64,000 nt of DNA from Gorillibacterium timonense (GTDB taxonomy: Bacteria > Bacillota > Bacilli > Paenibacillales > NBRC-103111). The position numbers were made by a program, and so were the translations under genes. Where the stretch lies: positions 286,022 through 350,021 of the forward strand of contig NZ_LN881720.1 in assembly GCF_001457415.1 (NCBI RefSeq). The letters run 5' to 3'. The notes under the pieces were generated by a model. That model made no database searches, was not told where the DNA came from, and saw nothing but the letters and a program-made list of their open reading frames with translations. Shown one piece after another: positions 7,964-14,817 of the stretch (positions within the stretch are counted from its first letter, which is position 1; each line of letters begins with the position of its first letter).

Positions 7964-9487
7964 GTGAAGAAAACCACCGGTAACGGGTACCTCCAAGGAG
8001 CAGCGGTGCTGGGCGCGGCGGCGATCGTGTCCAAGCTCCTCGGCACCCTTCAGAAAATTCCGCTGCAAAACCTTGCGGGAGAAGAAGCTTTTGGCATTTA
8101 TAATGTCGTATATCCGCTTTATACGTTTATCCTGACGCTGGCCGTTGCCGGGCTGCCGCTAACGGTGTCGGCTTTTGTTTCGGAAGCGAGGGCGCTGGGC
8201 AAGCCGGGGGAGACAAGGCGCGTTCTTCGAACGGCCACGGCTACCTTGGTGAGCACGGGACTTTTGTTCTTCCTCCTGCTGTACGGGGGTGCGGACGCCA
8301 TCGCCTCCCTGTTTGGGGTTCCGAAGACGGCTGCTGCCATTCGGAGCGTATCATGGGCATTGCTCGTCGCTCCGGTTATGGCTGCCCTTCGCGGCTATTT
8401 TCAAGGCTTTGGGGAAATGGTGCCGACTGCCGTCTCCCAAGTGGCGGAACAGCTGATCCGGGTGGCTGTCATGCTCGGGCTCCTGTTGTATTTCCTTCAC
8501 CTCGGGTACGGACCGGAGAAGATTGCGGCTGGAGCGACCTTCGGCTCGACAGCGGGGGCGTTAGCCGGTCTCCTCGTCATGCTAGGTTACTGGCGGCGGG
8601 AACAGCGGCTGCGTGCCTATTTGCCGGAAGAAGCCGGCGCAGCGGACATGCCTTACCCGGTCCAGACCGAGCCTGCGGGAGCGTTTGTCCGGCGCTTTTT
8701 GCGGGCCGCCATCCCGGTCTGCCTAGGCTCGATGGCTTTGCCCATCCTGACTTTGGTCGATTCGGCAACGCTGCCCCGCCTGCTTGCAGCGGACGGCCTT
8801 GCGGAATCGGCCCGGCTGCATGCCGTAGGGCTGTACAATCACGCCCAGCCGCTCGTGCAGCTGGTCGCGCTCATCGCCACCTCGATGACGGCGGCGCTGG
8901 TGCCGGCTATCGCGGAAGCGCGGGCAGCGGGCAGCCGGGAGCTCCTCGCGAGGAGAACCGAGCTGTCGGTCCGCTGCGCTTGGCTGATCGGGTTCGCCGC
9001 CGCCTTCGGATTGGCTGCTGCGGCTAAGCCGATCAATATCATGATGTTCACCTCGCCGGAAGGAACCCGGACGATGGCGATCCTGGCGTTTACCGCGGCC
9101 TTCTCCACGCTGCAGATCGTCAGCGGCAGCGTCCTGATCGGCCTTGGCGAAGCGAAGCGGCCCGCGCTCCACTTGTTCGCAGCGGCTGTCCTGAAGCTTG
9201 TGCTGAACGCGCTCCTCGTTCCGTTCTTCGGCATCGCCGGAGCGGCGGCGGCAGCCGTGGCCGCTTACGCACTCGCCGCGCTCTGGAACCTGGCCGCGCT
9301 CACGCGGCTCACCGGCGTGCGCTTCCCGGCGGCGGCCTATCTGTGGCGGCCACTCGCCGCCGCCCTCGCGATGACCGCCGCCGTGCTCGCCATCCGTATC
9401 GGCTTCCTCGGCGCCCTTGCCGTCGCTCGTGCGCCTCGTCGCCATCCGCATTCGCGCCTTGCGGTCGCTCGTGCGCCCCGCCGCTAG
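7964..9487 (+). CDS. yabM: SpoVB/MurJ-family membrane flippase YabM
   Basis: This MATE/MOP-superfamily polysaccharide transporter has about 14 hydrophobic segments and the N-terminal pattern AAIVSKLLGTLQKIPLQNL typical of SpoVB-like lipid-linked precursor flippases. Its place between spoVT and mazG matches B. subtilis yabM. I chose the GTG at 7964 (507 residues) because the conserved part begins there, although the ribosome site is weak; an earlier start at 7811 would add 51 non-conserved residues. The last 25 residues are an odd Arg/Ala-rich tail containing a near-duplicate (LAVARAPRR twice). Confidence 0.85.
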   Translation: MKKTTGNGYLQGAAVLGAAAIVSKLLGTLQKIPLQNLAGEEAFGIYNVVYPLYTFILTLAVAGLPLTVSAFVSEARALGKPGETRRVLRTATATLVSTGLLFFLLLYGGADAIASLFGVPKTAAAIRSVSWALLVAPVMAALRGYFQGFGEMVPTAVSQVAEQLIRVAVMLGLLLYFLHLGYGPEKIAAGATFGSTAGALAGLLVMLGYWRREQRLRAYLPEEAGAADMPYPVQTEPAGAFVRRFLRAAIPVCLGSMALPILTLVDSATLPRLLAADGLAESARLHAVGLYNHAQPLVQLVALIATSMTAALVPAIAEARAAGSRELLARRTELSVRCAWLIGFAAAFGLAAAAKPINIMMFTSPEGTRTMAILAFTAAFSTLQIVSGSVLIGLGEAKRPALHLFAAAVLKLVLNALLVPFFGIAGAAAAAVAAYALAALWNLAALTRLTGVRFPAAAYLWRPLAAALAMTAAVLAIRIGFLGALAVARAPRRHPHSRLAVARAPRR

Positions 9488-9630
9488 CCGCGTTCGCCGC
9501 TGCTAGCCGCTTATGCGCCTCGCCTCGGGTGTGCTTGCTTCCCCCGCATCTCCGCCGCGCCAACACGCGGCTTATCCATCTGCGCTGTCCATTACTCAGC
9601 CTGCTGCTCGCAGGCGGAAGGAGTTGCTTG

Positions 9631-11118
9631 ATGTCTGCACAGCTCACGGTCATCGGACTCGGGTCCGGTGACGAAAATCAACTCACGCTCGGCATCTGGA
9701 AGAAGCTTCGCGAAGCCCAGCGCCTCTACCTCCGCACGGCTCACCATCCGGTCGTCGCGTTTCTGACGGAGAACGGCGTCGCCTTCGAATCCTTCGACGC
9801 CGTGTATGAAACCCACCCCGATTTCATCGCCGTCTACGATGAAATCGTGAAGCGCCTGCTCGCTGCCGCAGAGGAGGCGGACGGCGGCGAGATTCTCTAC
9901 GCCGTTCCGGGCCACCCCTGGGTGGCGGAGCGCACCACCGTGCTGCTCCGCGACGCCTGCGCGGAGCGCGGAATCCCTTTCGCCGCTCTCGGCGGCGAAA
10001 GCTTCCTCGACCAAGCCTTCCTGCGTTTCGGCTTCGATCCGGTCGAGGGCTTCCAGCTGCTCGACGCCGCGGAGCTCGCGGCTGACCGCCTTGATCCCCG
10101 GCAGCATCTCCTCATCGGCCAAGTGTACGATGCCTTCACGGCATCGGATGCCAAGCTGGCCCTCATGGAGATCTACCCGGATGAGTATCCGGTCACGGTG
10201 GGCCACGCCCTCGGCGTTGCAGGCGAAGAGCGCATCCGGACCGTGCCGCTCTATGAGCTTGACCGGGAGGAGGGCTATGGCAACCTGTCGCTCATCTACG
10301 TCCCGCGCTCCGCGGAAGAGAACCTCTTGAACCGCAGCTTCGGCCGCCTGCATGAGATCGTCGGTATCCTCCGCAGCCCGGGCGGCTGTCCGTGGGACCG
10401 CGAGCAGACTCATGACAGCTTGCGCAAGAACCTGATCGAAGAAGCGTATGAGGTGCTGGAGACGATCGACGAGGACGATCCTGATCACATGCAGGAGGAG
10501 CTCGGCGATCTCATGCTTCAGGTGATGCTGCATGCGCAGATCGAAGAGGAGACCGGCGCGTTCACCGTCTACGACGTCATCCGTACCTTGAACGAGAAGC
10601 TGATCCGCCGCCATCCCCACGTCTTCGGAGATGTGGCGGCAGAGGATGCAGATGAAGCGCTAGCGAACTGGCAGGAGGTCAAGCGGCAGGAGCGGGAAGG
10701 GAAGGAAAAGAAACCCGCTTCGGCGCTCGACGGCATTCCCCGCGAGCTTCCGGGGCTCATGAAGGCCTGGAAGCTGCAGAAGAAAGCCGCTTCCGTCGGC
10801 TTTGACTGGAGCGATATTCGGGATGTGTTCGCGAAGGTGGAGGAAGAGCTGGCCGAGGTCCGCGAGACGATTGTCGCGGAGGAGCCGGAGGAAACCCTGG
10901 GCGAGCTCGGAGACCTGCTCTTTTCCGTCGTCAACCTGGCTCGCTTCCTGAAGACCGATCCCGAAGAAGCGCTCGCTGCCACCAACCGCAAATTTTACGA
11001 CCGTTTCCGGTATGTCGAGGAGCAGATTCGTTTAAAGGGTGGGAAATTGGACGAAACTGGTCTTGACGAGATGGAACGGTACTGGCAGGAAGCGAAAACC
11101 GCCGTTCAAGAAAAATAA
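9631..11118 (+). CDS. mazG: MazG-type nucleotide pyrophosphohydrolase with methylase-like N-domain
   Basis: The 495-residue protein joins a tetrapyrrole (corrin/porphyrin) methylase-like domain (about residues 1-220, starting LTVIGLGSGD) to a MazG NTP pyrophosphohydrolase (from about 240, GGCPWDREQTHDSLRKNL). The metal-binding pattern EEAYEVLE...EELGDL is present. The architecture is that of B. subtilis YabN. MazG enzymes hydrolyse NTPs and are linked to nucleotide-pool sanitation and stress. The ATG at 9631 follows GGAAGGAG. The 140 bases before it are very GC-rich and hold no gene. Confidence 0.93.
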   Translation: MSAQLTVIGLGSGDENQLTLGIWKKLREAQRLYLRTAHHPVVAFLTENGVAFESFDAVYETHPDFIAVYDEIVKRLLAAAEEADGGEILYAVPGHPWVAERTTVLLRDACAERGIPFAALGGESFLDQAFLRFGFDPVEGFQLLDAAELAADRLDPRQHLLIGQVYDAFTASDAKLALMEIYPDEYPVTVGHALGVAGEERIRTVPLYELDREEGYGNLSLIYVPRSAEENLLNRSFGRLHEIVGILRSPGGCPWDREQTHDSLRKNLIEEAYEVLETIDEDDPDHMQEELGDLMLQVMLHAQIEEETGAFTVYDVIRTLNEKLIRRHPHVFGDVAAEDADEALANWQEVKRQEREGKEKKPASALDGIPRELPGLMKAWKLQKKAASVGFDWSDIRDVFAKVEEELAEVRETIVAEEPEETLGELGDLLFSVVNLARFLKTDPEEALAATNRKFYDRFRYVEEQIRLKGGKLDETGLDEMERYWQEAKTAVQEK

Positions 11119-11193
11119 CGGTAAAAAGCAGGAATTATGGCGGCAGTAAAGAATATAGTGAGGGTTAGCTTACTATTTAGAGGAGGATTTCTC

Positions 11194-11466
11194 ATGAACA
11201 AAACGGATTTGGTTAACAATATCTCGCAAAAAAGCGGTATGTCCAAACGTGACGTAGAAGCAGTATTGAACGGATTTTTCGGTGAAGTGACCAGCGCCCT
11301 GTCTTCCGGCGACAAAGTTCAACTCGTGGGCTTCGGCACCTTCGAAACCCGCAAGCGCAACGGCCGCACGGGCCGCAACCCGCAAACCGGCGAATCCATC
11401 ACGATCCCGGAATCCGTTATCCCCGCCTTCAAAGCAGGCAACAAGCTTAAAGAAGCCGTAAAATAA
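11194..11466 (+). CDS. hbs: DNA-binding protein HU
   Basis: The 90-residue HU-family protein starts MNKTDLVNNISQKSGMSKRD and has the DNA-contacting arm GRTGRNPQTGE with the conserved proline. HU bends and compacts the chromosome. The ATG at 11194 follows a perfect AGGAGG; a longer reading from 11137 is not supported. The last base of its stop codon is the first base of the next start (TAATG), so it is coupled to yabO. Confidence 0.95.
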   Translation: MNKTDLVNNISQKSGMSKRDVEAVLNGFFGEVTSALSSGDKVQLVGFGTFETRKRNGRTGRNPQTGESITIPESVIPAFKAGNKLKEAVK

Positions 11467-11735
11467 TGCGGGTCGACAAGTTCCTCAAGGTCTCGCGCCT
11501 CATCAAGCGGCGCACCGTCGCGAAGGACGTCTCCGACCAAGGGCGCGTCTGGATCAACGGCCGCGAGGCTAAGCCTTCCAGCACGGTAAAGCCAGGTGAC
11601 GAGCTCACGATCGGGTTTGGGCAGAAGAACGTCACCGTCCGGGTGGAGCGCATCGCCGAAACCGTCCGCAAGGATGATGCTGGCGAGATGTATACCCTGC
11701 TGAGGGAAGAACCGAAGCAGCCGTCGCAAGGATAA
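11466..11735 (+). CDS. rqcP: S4-domain protein RqcP (YabO)
   Basis: The 89-residue protein is a single S4 RNA-binding domain (MRVDKFLKVSRLIKRRTVAK), homologous to Hsp15 and to B. subtilis YabO. YabO was characterised as RqcP, which with RqcH adds alanine tails to nascent chains on split 50S subunits (ribosome-associated quality control). The start overlaps the hbs stop by one base. A terminator follows, separating it from yabP. Confidence 0.9.
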   Translation: MRVDKFLKVSRLIKRRTVAKDVSDQGRVWINGREAKPSSTVKPGDELTIGFGQKNVTVRVERIAETVRKDDAGEMYTLLREEPKQPSQG

Positions 11736-11748
11736 ACAAAGCACATCA

Positions 11749-11796
11749 AACGGGTATTTCGTTCCGGCTAAACCGGTGCGGGATGCCCGTTTTTTA
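11749..11796 (+). terminator. Terminator after rqcP
   Basis: AACGGGTA near 11749 pairs with TGCCCGTT near 11784-11791. An inner CCGG/CCGG pairing lies between them, and a T-run follows. Confidence 0.75.
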
Positions 11797-11927
11797 TTTG
11801 CCACCGCCGCTCTAATGCATTTTATTTCGCAATCCTCCCACCTCTCGTTCGCCGTATCCTTTTCGCAGGAGCTTGTTCTAAAGCGGGACATCCTCCCATA
11901 GGGTAGTGGTAAGAGGAGGGACGTACC

Positions 11928-12212
11928 ATGGCCGAAACCCAAAGCAAGATGAAGCGTCAGGAAATCCGCATGCTGAACCGCAAGGTGATGGAGGTCACCG
12001 GGGTCTTGAATGTGGATAGCTTCGACAGCGAGGAATTCCAGTTGGAGACGGAGTGCGGATTTTTGAGCATCAAGGGCAGCAACCTGCACATCAAGAATCT
12101 GAATCTGGAGCAGGGCTTGGTGGCGATCGAGGGACTGGTCGACGAACTGGCTTACCGGGAAACGGGAGGCCCGGCTAAATCCAAGGGATTGCTCGGCAAG
12201 CTGTTTAAATGA
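11928..12212 (+). CDS. yabP: Sporulation protein YabP
   Basis: The 94-residue protein matches the YabP family (NRKVMEVTGVLNVDSFDSEEF, then GFLSIKGSNLHIKNLNLE), expressed in the mother cell in B. subtilis and cotranscribed with yabQ. The ATG at 11928 follows AAGAGGAGGG. The start of yabQ overlaps its stop by four bases. CATAGGGT at 11897-11904 might be a weak SigE -10, but I could not find a convincing -35. Confidence 0.9.
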   Translation: MAETQSKMKRQEIRMLNRKVMEVTGVLNVDSFDSEEFQLETECGFLSIKGSNLHIKNLNLEQGLVAIEGLVDELAYRETGGPAKSKGLLGKLFK

Positions 12213-12820
12213 CGCTGGAAACACAAGCGGTCACCCTGGCGGTCATGATGGCATGCGGACTTGCCATGGGCATCGTCTTTGACGGATACCGGGTGTTGAC
12301 CTGGCAGCTTCCGTTTCTCCGCAGGCTAACCCCGGTCCTCGATCTGTTGTATTGGGCGGGAGTGACGCTGTTTGTCTTCCGGGCTCTGAACGGAAGCAAC
12401 GAGGGACAGCTGCGCTTTTTCATCTTCCTGGGTTTGGCGGCAGGTGTTCTCCTGTACTACCTGCTGTTCAGCCGGCTCACGGTTTGGCTTGTCCGCAAGC
12501 TAATCGAGGGGATTCGCTATACGATCCGTCTCATCGTCAAGCTTTTCCATATTCTTGTCGTGAAACCGCTTCTTTTGCTGATTCGATTTTTATGGGTTCT
12601 CCTCGGAATTGCGGCTTCCGTCTCTATTTTCCTGCTAAAAGTTGTGCTACAATTGCTTTACCCTTTTCGGATTTTACTTCGTTGGCTCTGGAAGCTGACG
12701 GGGGGAAGGATCGCCTGGCGGAAGCTGGGGACCTGGATTCTTCATGCAACGAGGCTGTACAAGCTGGCAAAGCTCAAAGAACCGGCCAAGAAAATCTGGC
12801 GGTTTCTGTTTCGCAGGTAA
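12209..12820 (+). CDS. yabQ: Spore cortex biosynthesis protein YabQ
   Basis: The 203-residue protein has four to five predicted membrane segments (TLAVMMACGLAMGIVFDGYR, VLDLLYWAGVTLFVF and so on) and the family's early FDGYRVLTWQ motif. YabQ is needed for spore cortex formation and sits in the outer forespore membrane in B. subtilis. The gene overlaps yabP by four bases (ATGA), so the pair is translationally coupled. The C-terminal third is basic. Confidence 0.9.
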   Translation: MTLETQAVTLAVMMACGLAMGIVFDGYRVLTWQLPFLRRLTPVLDLLYWAGVTLFVFRALNGSNEGQLRFFIFLGLAAGVLLYYLLFSRLTVWLVRKLIEGIRYTIRLIVKLFHILVVKPLLLLIRFLWVLLGIAASVSIFLLKVVLQLLYPFRILLRWLWKLTGGRIAWRKLGTWILHATRLYKLAKLKEPAKKIWRFLFRR

Positions 12821-12953
12821 GGAATGCGTGTAAAGAGTACAATGTGCTTTTCACGGACAGCCGGAGCTTGCTTCCGCCCTTTTTTCCGAATCGACGCAAG
12901 GATTCCGCATCCGTTACATACTCTATTATCGACAGGGCAGGAGGTCCGCCGTT

Positions 12954-13274
12954 ATGCCGCAATCTCCCAGCCGGGAGCCCAAACGTGGGAAAGCGTCAGT
13001 CCGTCGGATGAGACTGGCCTTCCTGGTCGTTCTCGCACTCATGATCCCCATCGGCTACTCCGCCTGGGGCCAGCTTGCCAAGCTGAAGGACAACAACGCT
13101 CAACTGAATGACCTTCGGGGCCAGCTTAACGCCAAAAAGAAAATCAACGCCGAGATGGAGCTCGAGCTGAAGCGGATGAACGATCCGGAATACCGGGAAG
13201 AGATCATTCGCAGTGAGCTGAATCAGGCGAAAGACGGAGAGACGGTTTTTGAGTCGGCGAAGCCCGCGAAATAG
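12954..13274 (+). CDS. divIC: Cell-division protein DivIC (FtsB-like)
   Basis: The 106-residue protein has a short basic cytoplasmic start, one membrane helix (about residues 20-38, LAFLVVLALMIPIGYSAW) and an extracellular coiled coil (LKDNNAQLNDLRGQLNAKKK). This is the DivIC/FtsB plan. With FtsL and DivIB it forms the divisome activation complex. The ATG at 12954 follows AGGAGGT. In B. subtilis it likewise lies between yabQ and yabR. Confidence 0.9.
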   Translation: MPQSPSREPKRGKASVRRMRLAFLVVLALMIPIGYSAWGQLAKLKDNNAQLNDLRGQLNAKKKINAEMELELKRMNDPEYREEIIRSELNQAKDGETVFESAKPAK

Positions 13275-13442
13275 GCTTGCCAGGCTTCAAGGCTGCTTAT
13301 GGCATGATTCAACCACAGTTACGCAGGGATTGCCCCCGCTTGCCTGTACAATCCGCAAGCATCGGCCGCGGTCTCGGAATCATCTGCTCCTGACCAGACT
13401 TTCGCACGCTTAATTTGCCAGTCCCGACGAGGCAACGGTTTC

Positions 13443-13471
13443 TTGCTTTCGGGGCAGGCATCAGGTATAAT
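13443..13471 (+). promoter_or_regulatory. SigA promoter of yabR
   Basis: TTGCTT (13443-13448), 17 bases and a perfect TATAAT (13466-13471) lie about 50 bases before the yabR start. The rest of 13275-13521 shows no gene. Confidence 0.65.
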
Positions 13472-13521
13472 CTGCATAGCTCTTGTTTTTCTAACCATTA
13501 TGAGGAGGAACGTATTACCTT

Positions 13522-14022
13522 ATGGCCATCGAAGTAGGCGCCAAACTGCAAGGCAAGGTGACAGGCATCACTCACTTCGGAGCATTCGTGGAGCTTCCGG
13601 AGGGAGGGACCGGTCTTGTTCACATTTCCGAGATCGCGGACAATTACGTCAAGGATGTAAATGATCACCTGAAGCTGAGCGACATCGTAACGGTGAAAGT
13701 GATCAATGTGGACAAAGACGGCAAGATCGGTTTATCCATCAAGCAGGCCGTCGATAAACCGGTATCCGAAAGGCCCGTACGTACCGGACCAAGCGGTGGC
13801 GGCTTTGGCGAGAGAAGAGAGGGCGGCGGCGGTGGTGGTTTCAACCGTGATCGCGGCGGACGTCCGTTCAACAAGCCGGGATACGGCGGGAAGCCCAGCT
13901 TCAACAAACCCTCCTTTGAAGACAAAATGAGCAAATTCCTGAAGGACAGCGAAGAGCGAATCTCCTCCCTCAAGAAGAACACCGAAGGCAAGCGCGGTGG
14001 TCGGGGAGCCCGCCGGGACTGA
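13522..14022 (+). CDS. yabR: S1-domain RNA-binding protein YabR
   Basis: The N-terminal 75 residues are an S1 RNA-binding domain (VGAKLQGKVTGITHFGAFVE, then GLVHISEIADNYV). The remaining 90 residues are a low-complexity Gly/Arg/Phe-rich stretch (GGGGGGFNRDRGGRPFNKP) followed by a short charged helix and a basic tail (GKRGGRGARRD). B. subtilis YabR shares the S1 domain and position. The tail resembles RGG-type RNA-binding regions, so it probably binds RNA or ribosomes. The ATG at 13522 follows GAGGAGG. Confidence 0.88.
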   Translation: MAIEVGAKLQGKVTGITHFGAFVELPEGGTGLVHISEIADNYVKDVNDHLKLSDIVTVKVINVDKDGKIGLSIKQAVDKPVSERPVRTGPSGGGFGERREGGGGGGFNRDRGGRPFNKPGYGGKPSFNKPSFEDKMSKFLKDSEERISSLKKNTEGKRGGRGARRD

Positions 14023-14039
14023 TCTTTTCCAAATAGGTG

Positions 14040-14071
14040 ACCGCGGTCGGCAGCAGCCGGCGGCGGTTTTT
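14040..14071 (+). terminator. Terminator after yabR
   Basis: ACCGCGGTCGGC pairs with GCCGGCGGCGGT around the loop AGCA, with small internal mismatches, and is followed by five T. Confidence 0.75.
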
Positions 14072-14102
14072 GTGTTCCGAGGCTAGCCCACGTCTTGTCC
14101 CA

Positions 14103-14132
14103 TTGACGGCCCCCTTGTAAGCGGTATATAAT
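14103..14132 (+). promoter_or_regulatory. SigA promoter of tRNA-Met
   Basis: TTGACG (14103-14108), 18 bases and TATAAT (14127-14132) lie 11 bases before the mature tRNA 5' end. Confidence 0.75.
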
Positions 14133-14143
14133 CATCTCTATAT

Positions 14144-14217
14144 GGCGGTGTAGCTCAGCTGGCTAGAGCGTTCGGTTCATACCCGAAAGGTCGGGGGTTC
14201 GATTCCCTTCGCCGCTA
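14144..14217 (+). tRNA. tRNA-Met (anticodon CAT, elongator type)
   Basis: The 74-base cloverleaf has acceptor GGCGGTG/CGCCGCT, D stem GCTC/GAGC, anticodon stem TTCGG/CCGAA with loop TTCATAC (anticodon CAT), and T loop TTCGATT. The 1-72 position is a G-U pair, not the unpaired C-A of initiator tRNA, and the sequence closely resembles B. subtilis elongator tRNA-Met, which also follows yabR. The 3' CCA is not encoded (CTT follows). A lysidine-modified Ile tRNA is less likely. Confidence 0.93.
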
Positions 14218-14232
14218 CTTATATCCACGAAG

Positions 14233-14258
14233 AAAGTCCCGATTTCGGGGCTTTTTTT
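14233..14258 (+). terminator. Terminator after tRNA-Met
   Basis: AGTCCCG pairs with CGGGGCT around a short loop and is followed by seven T. Confidence 0.8.
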
Positions 14259-14262
14259 GTTA

Positions 14263-14680
14263 TAGCTGCTCCGGACTTCCGGTCTTACTAAGGGGAGGAT
14301 CGGCTCTTGGCAGCGGCTCATCGTTTCCCGACACCGTCGGCGGCAGATTCCTCTTTGTCCCCACCCGGCGACAGCATGCGGGTTACGCATGCAAGGATTG
14401 GGGAACGAAGCGACATGTCCGACGGTCCCGAAAAGACTCTTCCAAAAAAGAATCGACATAAAGGTCCGCAGGCCGGATAGGGCCAGTGAGCCCTTGTGTG
14501 GAGGGGGAAATCGCGGACGAACCAACGGTTAAATGCCCTGAGAAAAGCTTCCCCGGGCGCTCGTCAGGACAAGCACTCGACACCACGCGCTGTCAGGATA
14601 GGCAATAAACCCTCGCCTAGATCCGCCTTCACTTCTGATTTGTTCGGAGAGGAGGAACCTCAAAGCCGCGTTCCTCTTCG
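14263..14680 (+). other. Intergenic stretch without a supported gene
   Basis: No reading frame here has a plausible ribosome site together with coding character. A GAGGAAC/GTTCCTC hairpin lies near 14652-14676. A minus-strand frame at 14529-14753 runs across that hairpin and the Spo0A-box region and is not credible. Confidence 0.5.
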
Positions 14681-14688
14681 GCTTTTGC

Positions 14689-14779
14689 TTGTCGACGGAG
14701 AGCTTGTCCAACTTGTCGGAAATTTCTTCCAACTGCATTCCGATATGCGACAAACTTTCTTCCTACCACCCCGTATAAT
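14689..14779 (+). promoter_or_regulatory. spoIIE promoter with Spo0A-box-like sites
   Basis: Four 7/8 matches to the 0A box TTGTCGAA lie at 14689-14696 (TTGTCGAC), 14704-14711 (TTGTCCAA), 14713-14720 (TTGTCGGA) and, inverted, 14746-14753 (TTGTCGCA). A perfect -10 TATAAT is at 14774-14779. GCGACA at 14747-14752 could be the -35, spaced 21 bases from the -10. B. subtilis spoIIE is a Spo0A-activated SigA promoter with the same unusually wide spacing. Confidence 0.65.
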
Positions 14780-14783
14780 AGGG

Positions 14784-14806
14784 ACCACCAAAACTGCTAG
14801 GGTGGT
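14784..14806 (+). promoter_or_regulatory. Hairpin covering the spoIIE ribosome site
   Basis: ACCACC at 14784-14789 pairs with GGTGGT at 14801-14806 across an 11-base loop. The GGTGGTG strand is the only purine-rich stretch at a suitable distance before the spoIIE ATG at 14818, so the stem may hide the ribosome binding site. Confidence 0.4.
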
Positions 14807-14817
14807 GTCAATCGAGT

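Noticed and set aside
8353..9027. Plus-strand frame inside yabM
   Set aside because: A shadow frame in GC-rich DNA; yabM's membrane pattern and gene order explain the region.
11881..11927. SigE promoter for yabP
   Set aside because: CATAGGGT resembles a SigE -10 weakly, but no -35 matching GKATATT lies at 13-15 bases; kept out of the feature list.
14529..14753. Small minus-strand frame before spoIIE beginning MSHIGMQLEEISDKLDKL
   Set aside because: It starts at TTG within the Spo0A-box array, and its repeated DKL comes from those boxes; it also reads through a hairpin.
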